A stretch of 64,000 nucleotides of DNA, taken from the NCBI GenBank assembly GCA_963783095.1, contig CAWAMR010000003.1:496001-560000 (forward strand). The letters are read 5' to 3'. A program made the position numbers and the translations under genes. Below the pieces are notes generated by a model. The model searched no databases. It saw only the letters and a list, made by a program, of their open reading frames with translations, and was not told the DNA's origin. This document shows, one piece after another, positions 29,488-38,442 of the stretch. Each line of letters starts with the position of its first letter. Within the stretch, counting starts at the first letter, position 1. Source of the DNA: CAWAMR01 sp963783095 (GTDB lineage: Bacteria; Planctomycetota; Planctomycetia; Gemmatales; Gemmataceae).

Positions 29488-32208
29488 ATGATTAACCAAT
29501 TGAATGGATTGGCACTCGCCTCTGAACCGTCCCATCGAAATCATGACTCAATCGACTCGGAGGTCGAGGAAGACACTGGTAGAGCGCGCGATATGGATCT
29601 CGATAATCAGTCGATGGACCTTGCAGCAGAAAAGATCCGGCAAGGAATGAATTGCGCTCTTGGTGCGGAATTCGCACAGGCCGTCGTATTCTATACTGCT
29701 GCGCTGCGCTCGATCCGACTCATCCCCGCGTTCATGCTCTGCGCGGCGATGCCTACCGCCTTTTATGCGAATACGACAAGGCTCTGGCCGATTTCGACGC
29801 TGCGATTCATCTGGACCCGACGCAACCGGCAACTTACATCAGTCGGGGACTTGTCCATCGCGCGATGGGCAACTTCAGCGCAGCTGTCGCCGACTGCTGC
29901 GAAGTGCTCCGGCTCAATCCGGACAACAGCGCTGCCTACCTGAATCGCGCGTATGCCTTATGCCGAGATGGCCGAGCAGGAGCAGGCGATCGCCGATTTC
30001 TCCGAAGCGATCCGCCTGAACCCATTCGATCTGCACTCGCACTTTAACCGGGGCAAGGCCTACTCCCAGCGCGGCGATTACGACAAGGCCATCGCCGATT
30101 TTAGCCGGGTTTTGGAATTGAACCCGAATTATGTACTGGCTAACCTTTGCCGGGGCGATGCGCATCGAAACAAGGGAGCGCACTCAGCTGCAATCTTTGA
30201 CTATACCGAAGTCATTCGGGTGCATCCCGGCAATGCCCTGGCGTATAGCAGCCGGGCGCAGGCTACCGAATTGATCGGCGATCAGGATCGCGCCATCGCG
30301 GATTACAGCGAGGCCATTCGACTCGACCCCACCAAAGGCAAGGTCTTTTCCAGCCGGGCCATTCTCTACCGGACCAAGAAACAATACGATCTGGCTCTCG
30401 ACGACCTCGATAAGGCCGTGCAAATCAATCCGAAGGATGCTACCGCCTATTTTCACCGTGGCATGATTCGCCTGGCCCGTAATGAATTTCCGAAAGCCGT
30501 CGAAGAATTTACCGAAGCGGTGAAATTGTCGCCGGAGTTCGTGTCTGCGTATCTCAACCGTGCGCTGACGCACGATCGCATCGAGCGTTATTCCGACGCC
30601 GTTGCGGATTGTACCAGGGCCATCGAAGTCGATCCCAAGATCGCCCCCGCGTATCTGATCCGCGGTACGGCCTATGCCCACACAAACGCCTTCAACAAGG
30701 CAATCGCCGACCTGACGGAAGCGATTCAACTCGACTCCGAATTCGCCCTCGCCTACCTGGAGCGGGCCAGGGCGTTCACCCAGTGCCGGTCCTTCGATAA
30801 AGCTTTGGAGGACTACGCGCAGGTTCTGAGATTGGATCCGGGTAACGCCCTGGGCTACGCCAATCGCGGCATCGTCTACCACCTTCAAGGCGATCAGCAG
30901 CGGGCCGTGAACGACTTCATCTACGCGCTGCAACTCGATCCCAAACGTATCCTGGCGGGTTGGAACCACGGCCTGGGAGAGGTTGCCAGGCGGCAGAATT
31001 CCGGGGTTCTGTCGGACTACACGCAGGGCCGCCGGCCCAAATCGGTTGCCCCGGTCAGGCGCAACAACCTCCCGGCTCTGGGCGGCAGAAAAGCACCAGC
31101 CCCGCAGACACTGCCGGCGATCCCAGGTGATTCACGGCCGACCAACGGCCATTCGGTTAAAGTGCGCTCGAATGAGACCGTTGCGGAATTTCAGATTTCG
31201 CCGGGAACGGAGAACTTCCAGGATCGCACCAAGACCGAAACTCGCTCGCGTCCCAAGTTTCCGGATCGGCGATCAGCTGTTGTCGTCGAACCCAGCGACC
31301 TGGTTTTCGAGTCCACTGATCTCGCGCACGAACCCGCGCATTTTGTCGTCGAATCGACCGATCTCGTTGCCGAGTCGACTGATTTTGTTGTCGAATCGAC
31401 CGAACTCGTTTCCGAGTCCACCGATTTCGCTGTCGAATCGACCGATTTCGTCGTCGAGCCTCCACCGGAGCAGACCCCAACCGAGCACGAGTTCCCTGCG
31501 GAGGAATCGTTTTCCATTCCTGAGGACTCGCCGCTCGAGGTACCTCCGCAGCGCACCGAGACTGCTGAACCCTCATGGAAGTCGACTCCGGAAAGTGCGC
31601 CGACGGAAACTCCTGCCCCACCACCGAGCATCGTTCAATGTCCCATTTGCAAATCCATCGGCAAACCCCAAGAAATCTGCCCCGATGGCCGGATTCGCTG
31701 TGGCAAATGCAATGCGCTGTTTGCGCCGACGATTGCAAATACGCAACCGAAGCTCACGTCTACTTCCTCCCAATCGACAGCCCAATCGTGGGATGCCCCC
31801 CGGTCCGGCATTCAATTAGGGGAATTGTGGGAGCGCCACCGGAACACTATATTGGTGGTAGCGGGTCTCATTGTCATCGTGGTACTGGTCGATTGGCTGT
31901 TTTTCTCCATCGACCCGACCCAGTCGCCATCCTCCTACAATGAAGATCAAAGACGCCTGGTCACGGTATTCACCGATTACACCGCTCCGGACTTCGCGCC
32001 CAATAAGGGCTACTTCGCCCAGGGCACTCCGATGCCGGAGAAAGATTATTGGTGGAAACTCAAGCAGGGCAACCCGGATCTCGCCAAAAAGCCATCGGTG
32101 GAAGGCAACCAGGCAACATTGAAGGTGGCGATCAAGGGCAACAAGGTGGATTGGATTTTCGTAAAGGAAGGTGAGGAGTGGAAGGTGAAATCCGCCCCAC
32201 TGCAATAA
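29488..32208 (+). CDS. Membrane-anchored TPR protein with zinc ribbon (two frameshifts)
   Basis: About 900 residues. Ten or so tetratricopeptide repeats run from the N-terminal third to about 30970, for example DYDKAIADFSRVLELNPNYV and DAVADCTRAIEVDPKIAPAY. Shifts near 29705 and 29960 are needed to join the first repeats. A Pro/Ser/Glu-rich linker follows, containing 7-residue repeats (ESTDFVV type), then a zinc-ribbon-like element (CPICKSIGKPQEIC, then CGKCNALF), a single membrane helix (ILVVAGLIVIVVLVDWLFFS) and a C-terminal domain (about 110 residues) with no family I recognise. No signal peptide: the repeats are probably cytoplasmic and the last domain external. The next gene overlaps its end by 31 bp. 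Confidence 0.83.
31282..31464 (+). repeat. 21-bp coding minisatellite (7-residue repeats) in the TPR protein
   Basis: Eight to nine consecutive 21-bp units encode VVEPSDL, VFESTDL, AHEPAHF, VVESTDL, VAESTDF, VVESTEL, VSESTDF, AVESTDF and VVEPP. The core is (V/A)xES-T-(D/E)-(F/L). Base differences between units keep the acidic/hydrophobic pattern, so selection for the protein repeat is plausible. It lies in the linker between TPRs and the zinc ribbon. Confidence 0.85.
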
Positions 32209-33175
32209 ACGGTGCGCGGAGTGGATGGATCGTTTCTCCCGCCTTCGACATACTTTTTTTGGCCAATATCAGCTGGCTGTTGCTTCTCGTTCCCAAACTG
32301 AGCGCTGGGGAAGGCATCTTCCCGATCTCATTTTGGCAAATCTATTTTCTGACCACTCCGCACCGCTGGATTACGCTGGTTATCGTGCTCTCGGATCCCG
32401 ATCGCCGCAACGGTCGAGGTCCGATTTTTTTGGGGCTGGCGGTAATATCGCTACTGGCTGTTTTCGCAGTGCATTACTCAACCGGCACATTTCTCTGCCT
32501 GCTCCTGATCGATTATGTCTGGAACGGCTGGCACTTCGCCTCGCAACACTACGGAGTGCTGAGAATGTACAGTCGCAAAGTCGGCGGGGGCTGGCCGGCC
32601 CTCGAACGCTACGGCCTCCGGCTCTTTGTCTTCTACGCTATCGCGTTGACGGCCGGCTGGAGCACCGGCTGGCTCGAAAGCTATACTGCCTGGCGCGAGC
32701 CGATCCGGATCGTTGGTTTTGCCATGCTCACCATTCCCGCGACGCTCTTGCTTACCTCGGGGATTTTGGACCGGAGGCGACTTGGGAAATCCATCTATCT
32801 GTGCAGTGTGTGTCTACTTTACTCAGCGCTATTGATCGCGATCCAGGAAGACCAACGAACACTGGTTGCAGCGCTGGCCACGGCCTCGTCACTCTTTCAT
32901 GCCGTCGAATATCTTGCGGTCGTGTCGCACTACGCGGTTCGCCGCGCCTGATCGGCAGCGACGGAGCATTCCGGCTCATGGCCCGCAACTGGACTCGGCT
33001 CCTGGCGATCTACTTGATCGCCTTTGGCGTGGTTTCTGCTTCGGTTGAATTGGGCGGCATTCCCGACTGGTGGATCGGACTGAACGTGGCCGTGGCCTTT
33101 CTGCATTACACCTACGACGGGATGATCTGGAAGTTGCGCCGGCCGGCGACCGCCCAGGCCCTCGGCGTAACCTGA
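32178..33175 (+). CDS. Polytopic membrane protein of unknown function (one frameshift)
   Basis: Starts at the GTG at 32178, overlapping the TPR gene by 31 bp, with AGGTGAGGA just before it. About 330 residues with seven or eight hydrophobic helices, for example FDILFLANISWLLLLVP and IFLGLAVISLLAVFAVHYS. A conserved-looking loop, DYVWNGWHFASQHYGVLRMY, has several His residues and recalls membrane di-iron or desaturase-like proteins, but no full motif is present. A shift near 32945 is needed to add the last 75 residues (RNWTRLLAIYLIAFGVV, then VAVAFLHYTYDGMIWKL, which carries another His). Overlap with the TPR gene suggests they work together. Confidence 0.7.
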
Positions 33176-33300
33176 CAACAGAGCCTGAAGCGTAAGCGAA
33201 GAGGCCCACTCGGCGTAACCTGACAACAGAGCCTGAAGCGTAAGCGAAGAGGCCCACTCGGCGTGACGTGACGACAGAGCCTGAAGCGTAAGCGAAGAGG
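33161..33300. repeat. 48-bp direct repeat, three copies
   Basis: A 48-bp unit beginning CTCGGCGTAACCTGACAACA starts at 33161, 33209 and 33257. The first two copies are identical over the unit; the third has small changes (CGTGACGTGACGACAG) and is shortened after GAAGAGG. The first copy contains the stop codon of the membrane protein, so the repeat overlaps the coding end. The core AGCCTGAAGCGTAAGCGAAG resembles short repeats that I associate with planctomycete intergenic regions. Confidence 0.85.
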
Positions 33301-33322
33301 TGCTCAGAATCGACGGGGAGTC

Positions 33323-34528
33323 ATGAATCGATATGTAACGGGTTTGCTATTGGGCGTGACCATGGCCATCGCGGTTCCCTGGTTGGTCGCGCAGGGTTCG
33401 TGCGAACCCGATTACGCGAAACTGGGGCTTACGCTGGTCCCGTTCGGATGTCAGCGCGTTTTGTTTGTCCACCTCCTGGCTGCCCTGCCGCTCGCCTTGC
33501 TGGTTGCTCGAGCGCTTAGCCGGCGTTTGCAAGTCGAGCAAATTGAGATTTGGACGATTGCCTGGCTGGTCACCGGGGCGATGGCCGCGCTCCTGGCGCT
33601 AGTGGTTTCTTCTTCGGTCGGGATGATTCTGATCGATGAGTCGTTCAACCTGCGAACTGTAGCGCGGACCCTTTGGTGTCTTCTATTGGAATTACCCTGG
33701 TGCTGTGCATTGGCGCGGACGACGGCAGGCACCGGCCGATATGTACCTTGCCGACTCGACATTGGGCTGGCTCTTGCGGTGGCGATACTGCTCCCGGCAG
33801 TTTATGCCTTGCGCGTCGCCGATGACGAAACGAAAAAACTCGCTGAGATTCTCGGACACGGCAGGCTGCTCAAAGCGCGAGCTACGCTCGAAATCATTCG
33901 CGAATTGGGGATGGGCGAAGCGATCGGGGACAGACCGATCGCCGAGTTGCAAAAGCAACTCGACCGCGAGATTGAGTTGTCCCGCGAGATGGTGAAAAGT
34001 CCGCTGCCGCGCTCGGCGCCGTTGGCCTACCGCCTTGAACGGGATCGCCGTCTCGCGATGCTCGATCGAAGCGCGGAGGCCGAACGGGATTTGCGGCCTC
34101 TAGCCGCGTCCGATTTGTCGGCCAAGAGAATGCTGGCCTGGGTACTCCAGGAACGCGAGCGCTGGGAAGAAAGCAGCGAGCTGAATCGGGAAATTCTCGA
34201 AGCCCAGATTGGACTGGCCCCAACCAATGCACAGGCGTTAAAGATCTGCGTCAACTGCTTTGACGAGCTTGCCTATAATGCCCGGGCCAGTGGTAATTAC
34301 GCTGTAGCGGAATCGGCCTACCGTGAGGCGCTAGATCGTCTGCCCGCGACCGTTGCCGCACATTTTCATTTCCGTCTCGGCCAGCACCACACGCAAGGCG
34401 GCCGGCCCGCCGCGGCACTGGAACAGTTGCAACAGGCGGCCGATCTCGATCCGGCCAGCTACGGGCCGCAGGCGCAGCGAATGATCGACGAATTGCGCCG
34501 AAACACCCCGGCATGCATCTTGAAATGA
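33323..34528 (+). CDS. Membrane protein with C-terminal TPR-like region
   Basis: 401 residues with an intact frame. Five hydrophobic segments occupy the first half (for example YVTGLLLGVTMAIAVPWLVA, then LLAALPLALLVARAL, AWLVTGAMAALLALVVSSSV and LALAVAILLPAVYALRVADD). The second half is helical and soluble, with a repeat unit near the end (NYAVAESAYREALDRLPATV, then ALEQLQQAADLDPASYGPQA). That half probably faces one side of the membrane as a protein-interaction domain. It follows the other TPR and membrane genes after the 48-bp repeats. No catalytic motif is seen. Confidence 0.78.
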   Translation: MNRYVTGLLLGVTMAIAVPWLVAQGSCEPDYAKLGLTLVPFGCQRVLFVHLLAALPLALLVARALSRRLQVEQIEIWTIAWLVTGAMAALLALVVSSSVGMILIDESFNLRTVARTLWCLLLELPWCCALARTTAGTGRYVPCRLDIGLALAVAILLPAVYALRVADDETKKLAEILGHGRLLKARATLEIIRELGMGEAIGDRPIAELQKQLDREIELSREMVKSPLPRSAPLAYRLERDRRLAMLDRSAEAERDLRPLAASDLSAKRMLAWVLQERERWEESSELNREILEAQIGLAPTNAQALKICVNCFDELAYNARASGNYAVAESAYREALDRLPATVAAHFHFRLGQHHTQGGRPAAALEQLQQAADLDPASYGPQAQRMIDELRRNTPACILK

Positions 34529-34547
34529 TGATCCCACATCCCGATGA

Positions 34548-34769
34548 AATGACCAAGTCCTTCTGAGGTCGCTTAACCCGCTTGCGGAGGGCATTCATGC
34601 AATACAGTTGGCCGCCGAGCGGAAGGATCCGCAGTTGCTGAAACAGCTTGCACCAAAGTATTTGGACCAAGTTCCGACCGACTACTTCTCACAAATCTCT
34701 GAACTTGCACGAACCGCCATATGTAGTAAAATGAGCGCATGTATAGTTGGCCTTGCGATTGAGAAATAA
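34548..34769 (+). pseudogene. Possible gene remnant without start codon
   Basis: An open stretch of about 73 codons with no upstream ATG reads LNPLAEGIHAIQLAAERKDP, then QLLKQLAPKYLDQVPTDYFS and QISELARTAI, before a stop at 34767. The composition and helix-like spacing look like genuine protein rather than chance translation, but I cannot name the family. It lies just before the restriction-modification genes and could be the tail of a gene cut by insertion of that locus. Confidence 0.35.
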
Positions 34770-34819
34770 ACTCGTTTCCTATCATAAGCTGTTGTTCCCT
34801 CCATCTTGGAGTACCTGAC

Positions 34820-35686
34820 TTGGCCAAAACGAAATCGCTTTTTGATGATCCCTACCTCGATTTTCCAGAAGAAAAACCAATCCCACAAGGCAACGTAATC
34901 TGCGGGGATTCGCTCAAGGTTCTGAGACAGATTGAAGCCGATAGCGTTCAGACCTGCATTACCTCCCCACCCTATTGGGGGCTACGTGATTATGGGATAG
35001 CTGGCCAGATCGGGGCAGAGATGCAGTTCGACCAATATATCACGAACTTGGTCTCGGTGTTCCGCGAAGTGCGCCGAGTGCTGAGACGGGATGGTACGCT
35101 TTGGCTGAACATCGGGGATAGTTACACGAGCGGCGGAAGGAAGTGGCGGCAAGCTGACAAGAAGAATCCGGCCAGAGGAATGGATTACCGGCCTCCGACA
35201 CCAGATGGGCTGAAACCCAAAGACCTGATCGGGGTTCCGTGGCGGCTGGCCTTTGCCCTTCAGGCGGATGGTTGGTATCTGCGTTCCGAAATTGTCTGGC
35301 ACAAGCCAAACGGCAACCCGGAATCTGTCAAAGACCGGCCTTCACGGATTCACGAGTACGTCTTTCTCTTGACCAAGGAAGAAAAGTACAAATATCACTA
35401 CGAACGAGTAAAAGAACCCGCCATGAACGGAGATACGAAAGGGTTGCGATCGGTTTGGTCATTGAACACAGAGCCGATGAAAGAGAAGCACTTCGCAGCA
35501 TTTCCGACGAAGCTCGTCACCCGATGTCTTGAAGCCGGAAGTGATGAGTCGGATTTGGTGATTGACCCCTTCTTCGGTTCTGGAACGGTTGGGGTTGTGG
35601 CTCAGGCGTTACGTCGACAGTTCATTGGGATTGAGTTGAGTGAGGAATACGTCGAGATCGCCAAACGCCGACTCGGATGGGATTAA
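34820..35686 (+). CDS. Site-specific DNA methyltransferase, beta class (N4-cytosine or N6-adenine)
   Basis: 288 residues starting at a TTG at 34820, with CTTGGAG upstream; no in-frame ATG exists before the catalytic region. The catalytic motif TSPPYWGLRDYG is near residue 53 and the S-adenosylmethionine loop DPFFGSGTVGVV near residue 250. This order (catalytic first, cofactor site last) is that of beta-class amino-methyltransferases. Target region: the middle part, around RPPTPDGLKPKDLIGVPWRL. The SPPY form is more common in N4-cytosine enzymes. It ends with a 4-bp tail-to-tail overlap with the endonuclease-like gene. Confidence 0.92.
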   Translation: MAKTKSLFDDPYLDFPEEKPIPQGNVICGDSLKVLRQIEADSVQTCITSPPYWGLRDYGIAGQIGAEMQFDQYITNLVSVFREVRRVLRRDGTLWLNIGDSYTSGGRKWRQADKKNPARGMDYRPPTPDGLKPKDLIGVPWRLAFALQADGWYLRSEIVWHKPNGNPESVKDRPSRIHEYVFLLTKEEKYKYHYERVKEPAMNGDTKGLRSVWSLNTEPMKEKHFAAFPTKLVTRCLEAGSDESDLVIDPFFGSGTVGVVAQALRRQFIGIELSEEYVEIAKRRLGWD

Positions 35687-36442
35687 GCGTCAAATGACCA
35701 CGTGGCGATGACCCTGCAGAGTGCTTTGTCCAAACCCTTGATCTGGAGCTTCCGCTCGGTGCCGCCATCAAAATAGAGAGCATATTTCTCCGCACCAGAC
35801 ACATCGTAGACCCGACAATATCCAGGTTTTGGGGTTTGCTTGCTCTTGTCTTGCATGGTGATCGTGCCTGTGGAGGCTTTGAGCAGCAGCGCCTTGGGAA
35901 TCTCCACCAACTCATATTCATGCCGCGTTGCGGGGTCTTCCCGTTTTGGAGGTGTCCGAAAATAGCGTAGCGCAAATATCCGGGCATATCCTTTCAGATG
36001 TTTCAGGTAGCGGTCACGCAAACCCGCAAGGCTCGCCTCGTCTGTCCACTCGCCTTTCCCAAGTTCCATGTATTTTGAAATGTGGATGGCATTTCGTTTG
36101 ATGTTCCTGTCAGCTTGCGTTTTGAGGGACCATTTCTCCCCGCCGATGTCCACATCATATCCGGCAAGCCCTGGTGGCCCGTGCTTGGCTGCTTTGCCTG
36201 TCAGTGTCATCGTACGCATCAGGACATACTCGAAGTTTTCCTTTGATAAATGTCTATCCGACAAAACATGGTGGAACTGGAGTGCCTCGCCGAATATGCG
36301 CAAACTCAGCGGTGAAAGGGACATCAGTAATGTGGTGCACCATTGTCACTGGTTGGAGAAGTTGATCGATAACTTTGTCGATGAGTTGCTGCTGGGTGAC
36401 TGTCAGCTTTAGCAACCGGGCGGTTGTCGAATCGTCTGGCAC
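35683..36442 (-). CDS. Type II restriction endonuclease candidate (one frameshift)
   Basis: The frame opened by the ATG at 36442 gives ARLLKLTVTQQQLIDKVIDQ, and after one shift near 36315 continues LSLRIFGEALQFHHVLSDRH to the end, about 252 residues in all. The element GYDVDIGGEKWSLKTQ near residue 115 resembles the PD-(D/E)xK nuclease core (acidic residue, strand, and xxK-T), though which residue replaces the middle acid is not certain. It is convergent with the adjacent methyltransferase, a common arrangement for type II systems. Neither the target sequence nor activity can be inferred, and the frameshift may have inactivated it or be an assembly error. Confidence 0.6.
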
Positions 36443-37531
36443 AGTACCGCACCAAATCGAAAAACACGAATGAAGAACTTTTCATTCGGTATCGGTCAGA
36501 TGGGGTTGTTGAGATCATAAATCCTTTGGTGTCGAATTCGTTTCCTCGTTGAATGGGGTTCAACGTCGATTGACAATTGACTTCTTAACAATCCGAGACT
36601 AAAATAAGAAGGGCAATACAGTGAACTGACGTATATTATTAGTTTGAAAGCCAGGTCAGACCATTCTTGGCACAGACGTGCCCGTCGCTACAAATTGTTA
36701 CAAATAATCGAATTTGCATCAACGATTGCAAACGCAAACAAATGAATGCGTGAACACGAAGCTACAAATCCAAAAAACTGGCAGTGGATCAAACGATTTT
36801 CGATTCGCGGTTCTGTGTTGAATGGGGCCAATGGGGCCTCGTCGGGCTGGGTCGCTGCCAATTGCTGCGCAATTTGGTACTCGGATCAACAATTGAATCA
36901 CCAAACAAACGAGGAGGCGAACGCGATGCTACAAATTGTTACAATAATCGGGTTGTACAACAATGATCGTAAATGCGAACGACTTCACGAACACCGTGCT
37001 TCCAAGAAACTTCGCCTCAATCCAACGATTATTGATTTGATATTCTGGCGAAGTTACTTTCAGATAAGGGCCCGAGCATCGGCGCAGCCGCTACAAATTG
37101 CTACAAAAATTGGCTTGCGCATCGAAGATTGAATAACCAAACAAACGAGGCGTCGAACAGACATGCTTCCAAGAAACTTCGCCTCAATTCAACGATTATT
37201 GATTTGATATTCTGGCGAAGTTACTTTCAGATGAGGGCCCGTGATCGGCGCAGACGCTACAAATTGCTACAAAAATCGGCTTTTGCAGCAATGATTGCAA
37301 ATGCAAATGAACGAATTTCAGAATGTAGTGCTACAAATTGCTACAAAAATTGGCTTGAGGATCAACGATTGAATCACCAAACAAACGAGGCGTCGAACGG
37401 ACATGCTTCCAAGAAACTTTGCCTCAATCCAACGATTATTGATTTGATATTCTGGCGAAGTTACTTTCAGATGAGGGCCCGAGCATCGGGCGCGGACGCT
37501 ACAAATTGCTACAAGAATCTGAGGAAGATGA
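36443..37531. repeat. A+T-rich repeat array with GCTACAAATTGCTACAA cores
   Basis: The core GCTACAAATT(G) occurs at 36687, 36761 (degenerate), 36928, 37090, 37256, 37330 and 37498, with spacings of 74, 167, 162, 166, 74 and 168 bp. This gives a higher-order period of about 240 bp. A 100-bp block beginning TGCTTCCAAGAAACTT is repeated at 36997, 37164 and 37404, and a block ATCACCAAACAAACGAGG recurs between. The region is visibly richer in A+T than its surroundings and has no convincing gene; open frames here are by-products of the repeats. The 236 bp from 36443 to 36680 hold no visible gene. Function unknown. Confidence 0.8.
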
Positions 37532-38290
37532 ATGAAACCTCCGAGCAGGATCGAGCGTGAGTTCGGTGTGCCGTTTGCCGGGGAGATTCTCGACCCATCC
37601 CAGTGGACACAAACCGCGCTGAAGAAAATGCCCGAAACGGGCCGGCTCAACTGGCCGGAGTTGTTCGGTCGCCTTGCGCCGGTCGTGCTCGACGTGGGTT
37701 GTGGAAATGGCCGGTTCTCGATTGCCAGCGCCTTTTCGCGTCAAAACCACGACCATCTCGGAATCGACACTCTGCCGGTGGTCATCCGCTATGCTCGGAA
37801 ACGCGGTAATCAGCGCGGCTTGAGCAATTTGAAATTCGCCGTCGGCGGCGGTTACGAACTGCTCGATCGGTGGATCGAACCCGCGAGCGTTGCCGAGATC
37901 CACTGTTATCATCCGCAGCCTTACTATGAAGCGTCGCAGGTATTTCGCCGGCTCATCACACCGGCCTTCCTTGCACTGGTCCATCGTTCCTTGCACGCGG
38001 GTGGGAAGTTCGTGATTCAGACCGATAACCCAGGCTACTGGAAATACATCCGTGCGGTTGTGCCGATGTTCTTTGATTTTCACGAGCGCATCGGCCCCTG
38101 GCCGGATGCGCCACGCGGTCGAACCCGGCGCGAGATCATGGCGATCGGGAAGGGATTGCCGATCTTCCGGGGCACCGGCATCGCCCGCACCGATTTGACC
38201 CAAGAGAATGCGATCCGGCTGGCAGAGGCGCTGCCGGCACCGACGTTTGATGCCGATCGTCGGTTGCAGGAGTTGGATCGGCTGGGATGA
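37532..38290 (+). CDS. TrmB-like SAM methyltransferase (tRNA guanine-N7 family)
   Basis: 252 residues. The SAM-binding loop VVLDVGCGNGRFSI is at about residues 51-64, followed by NHDHLGIDTLPVVIRYARKR. The TrmB-type second half is HCYHPQPYYEASQVFRRLIT and FVIQTDNPGYWKYI, corresponding to the F-P-D-P-W...H...R-R and T-D-x-x-x-Y blocks. TrmB methylates guanine 46 of tRNA at N7. The D-P-W triplet is replaced by H-P-Q-P, so this is a divergent member and the exact substrate may differ. The ATG follows GAGGAAGATGA at the end of the repeat array. Confidence 0.72.
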   Translation: MKPPSRIEREFGVPFAGEILDPSQWTQTALKKMPETGRLNWPELFGRLAPVVLDVGCGNGRFSIASAFSRQNHDHLGIDTLPVVIRYARKRGNQRGLSNLKFAVGGGYELLDRWIEPASVAEIHCYHPQPYYEASQVFRRLITPAFLALVHRSLHAGGKFVIQTDNPGYWKYIRAVVPMFFDFHERIGPWPDAPRGRTRREIMAIGKGLPIFRGTGIARTDLTQENAIRLAEALPAPTFDADRRLQELDRLG

Positions 38291-38308
38291 CCTGGTGTGA
38301 CAAGGTTC

Positions 38309-38442
38309 GGAAGATGACACGGTGACAAGGTGACAAGGTGACAATATTATAACGTATCTAAGATTATTGATCTTGTGCGAATTCAATTTGGTGCTGATCC
38401 GGTTTTTTGTCACCTTGTCACCGTGTCACCATGTCATCTTCC
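38309..38442. repeat. 34-bp inverted repeat made of GGTGACAA units, between convergent genes
   Basis: Arms at 38309-38342 and 38409-38442 are complementary at 32 of 34 positions, with a 66-bp A+T-rich centre containing a TTTTTT run. Each arm is itself composed of GTGACA-type tandem units (GGTGACAAGG, TGACAAGG). The right arm overlaps the last 25 bp of the MATE gene. It would serve as a bidirectional terminator for the convergent TrmB-like and MATE genes. Confidence 0.75.

Noticed and set aside
36746..37560. Open frames of 128 and 143 codons across the repeat array
   Set aside because: Their translations repeat the same segment (KKLRLNPTIIDLIFWRSYFQ) because they follow the DNA repeats; no start signals and no domain-like composition.
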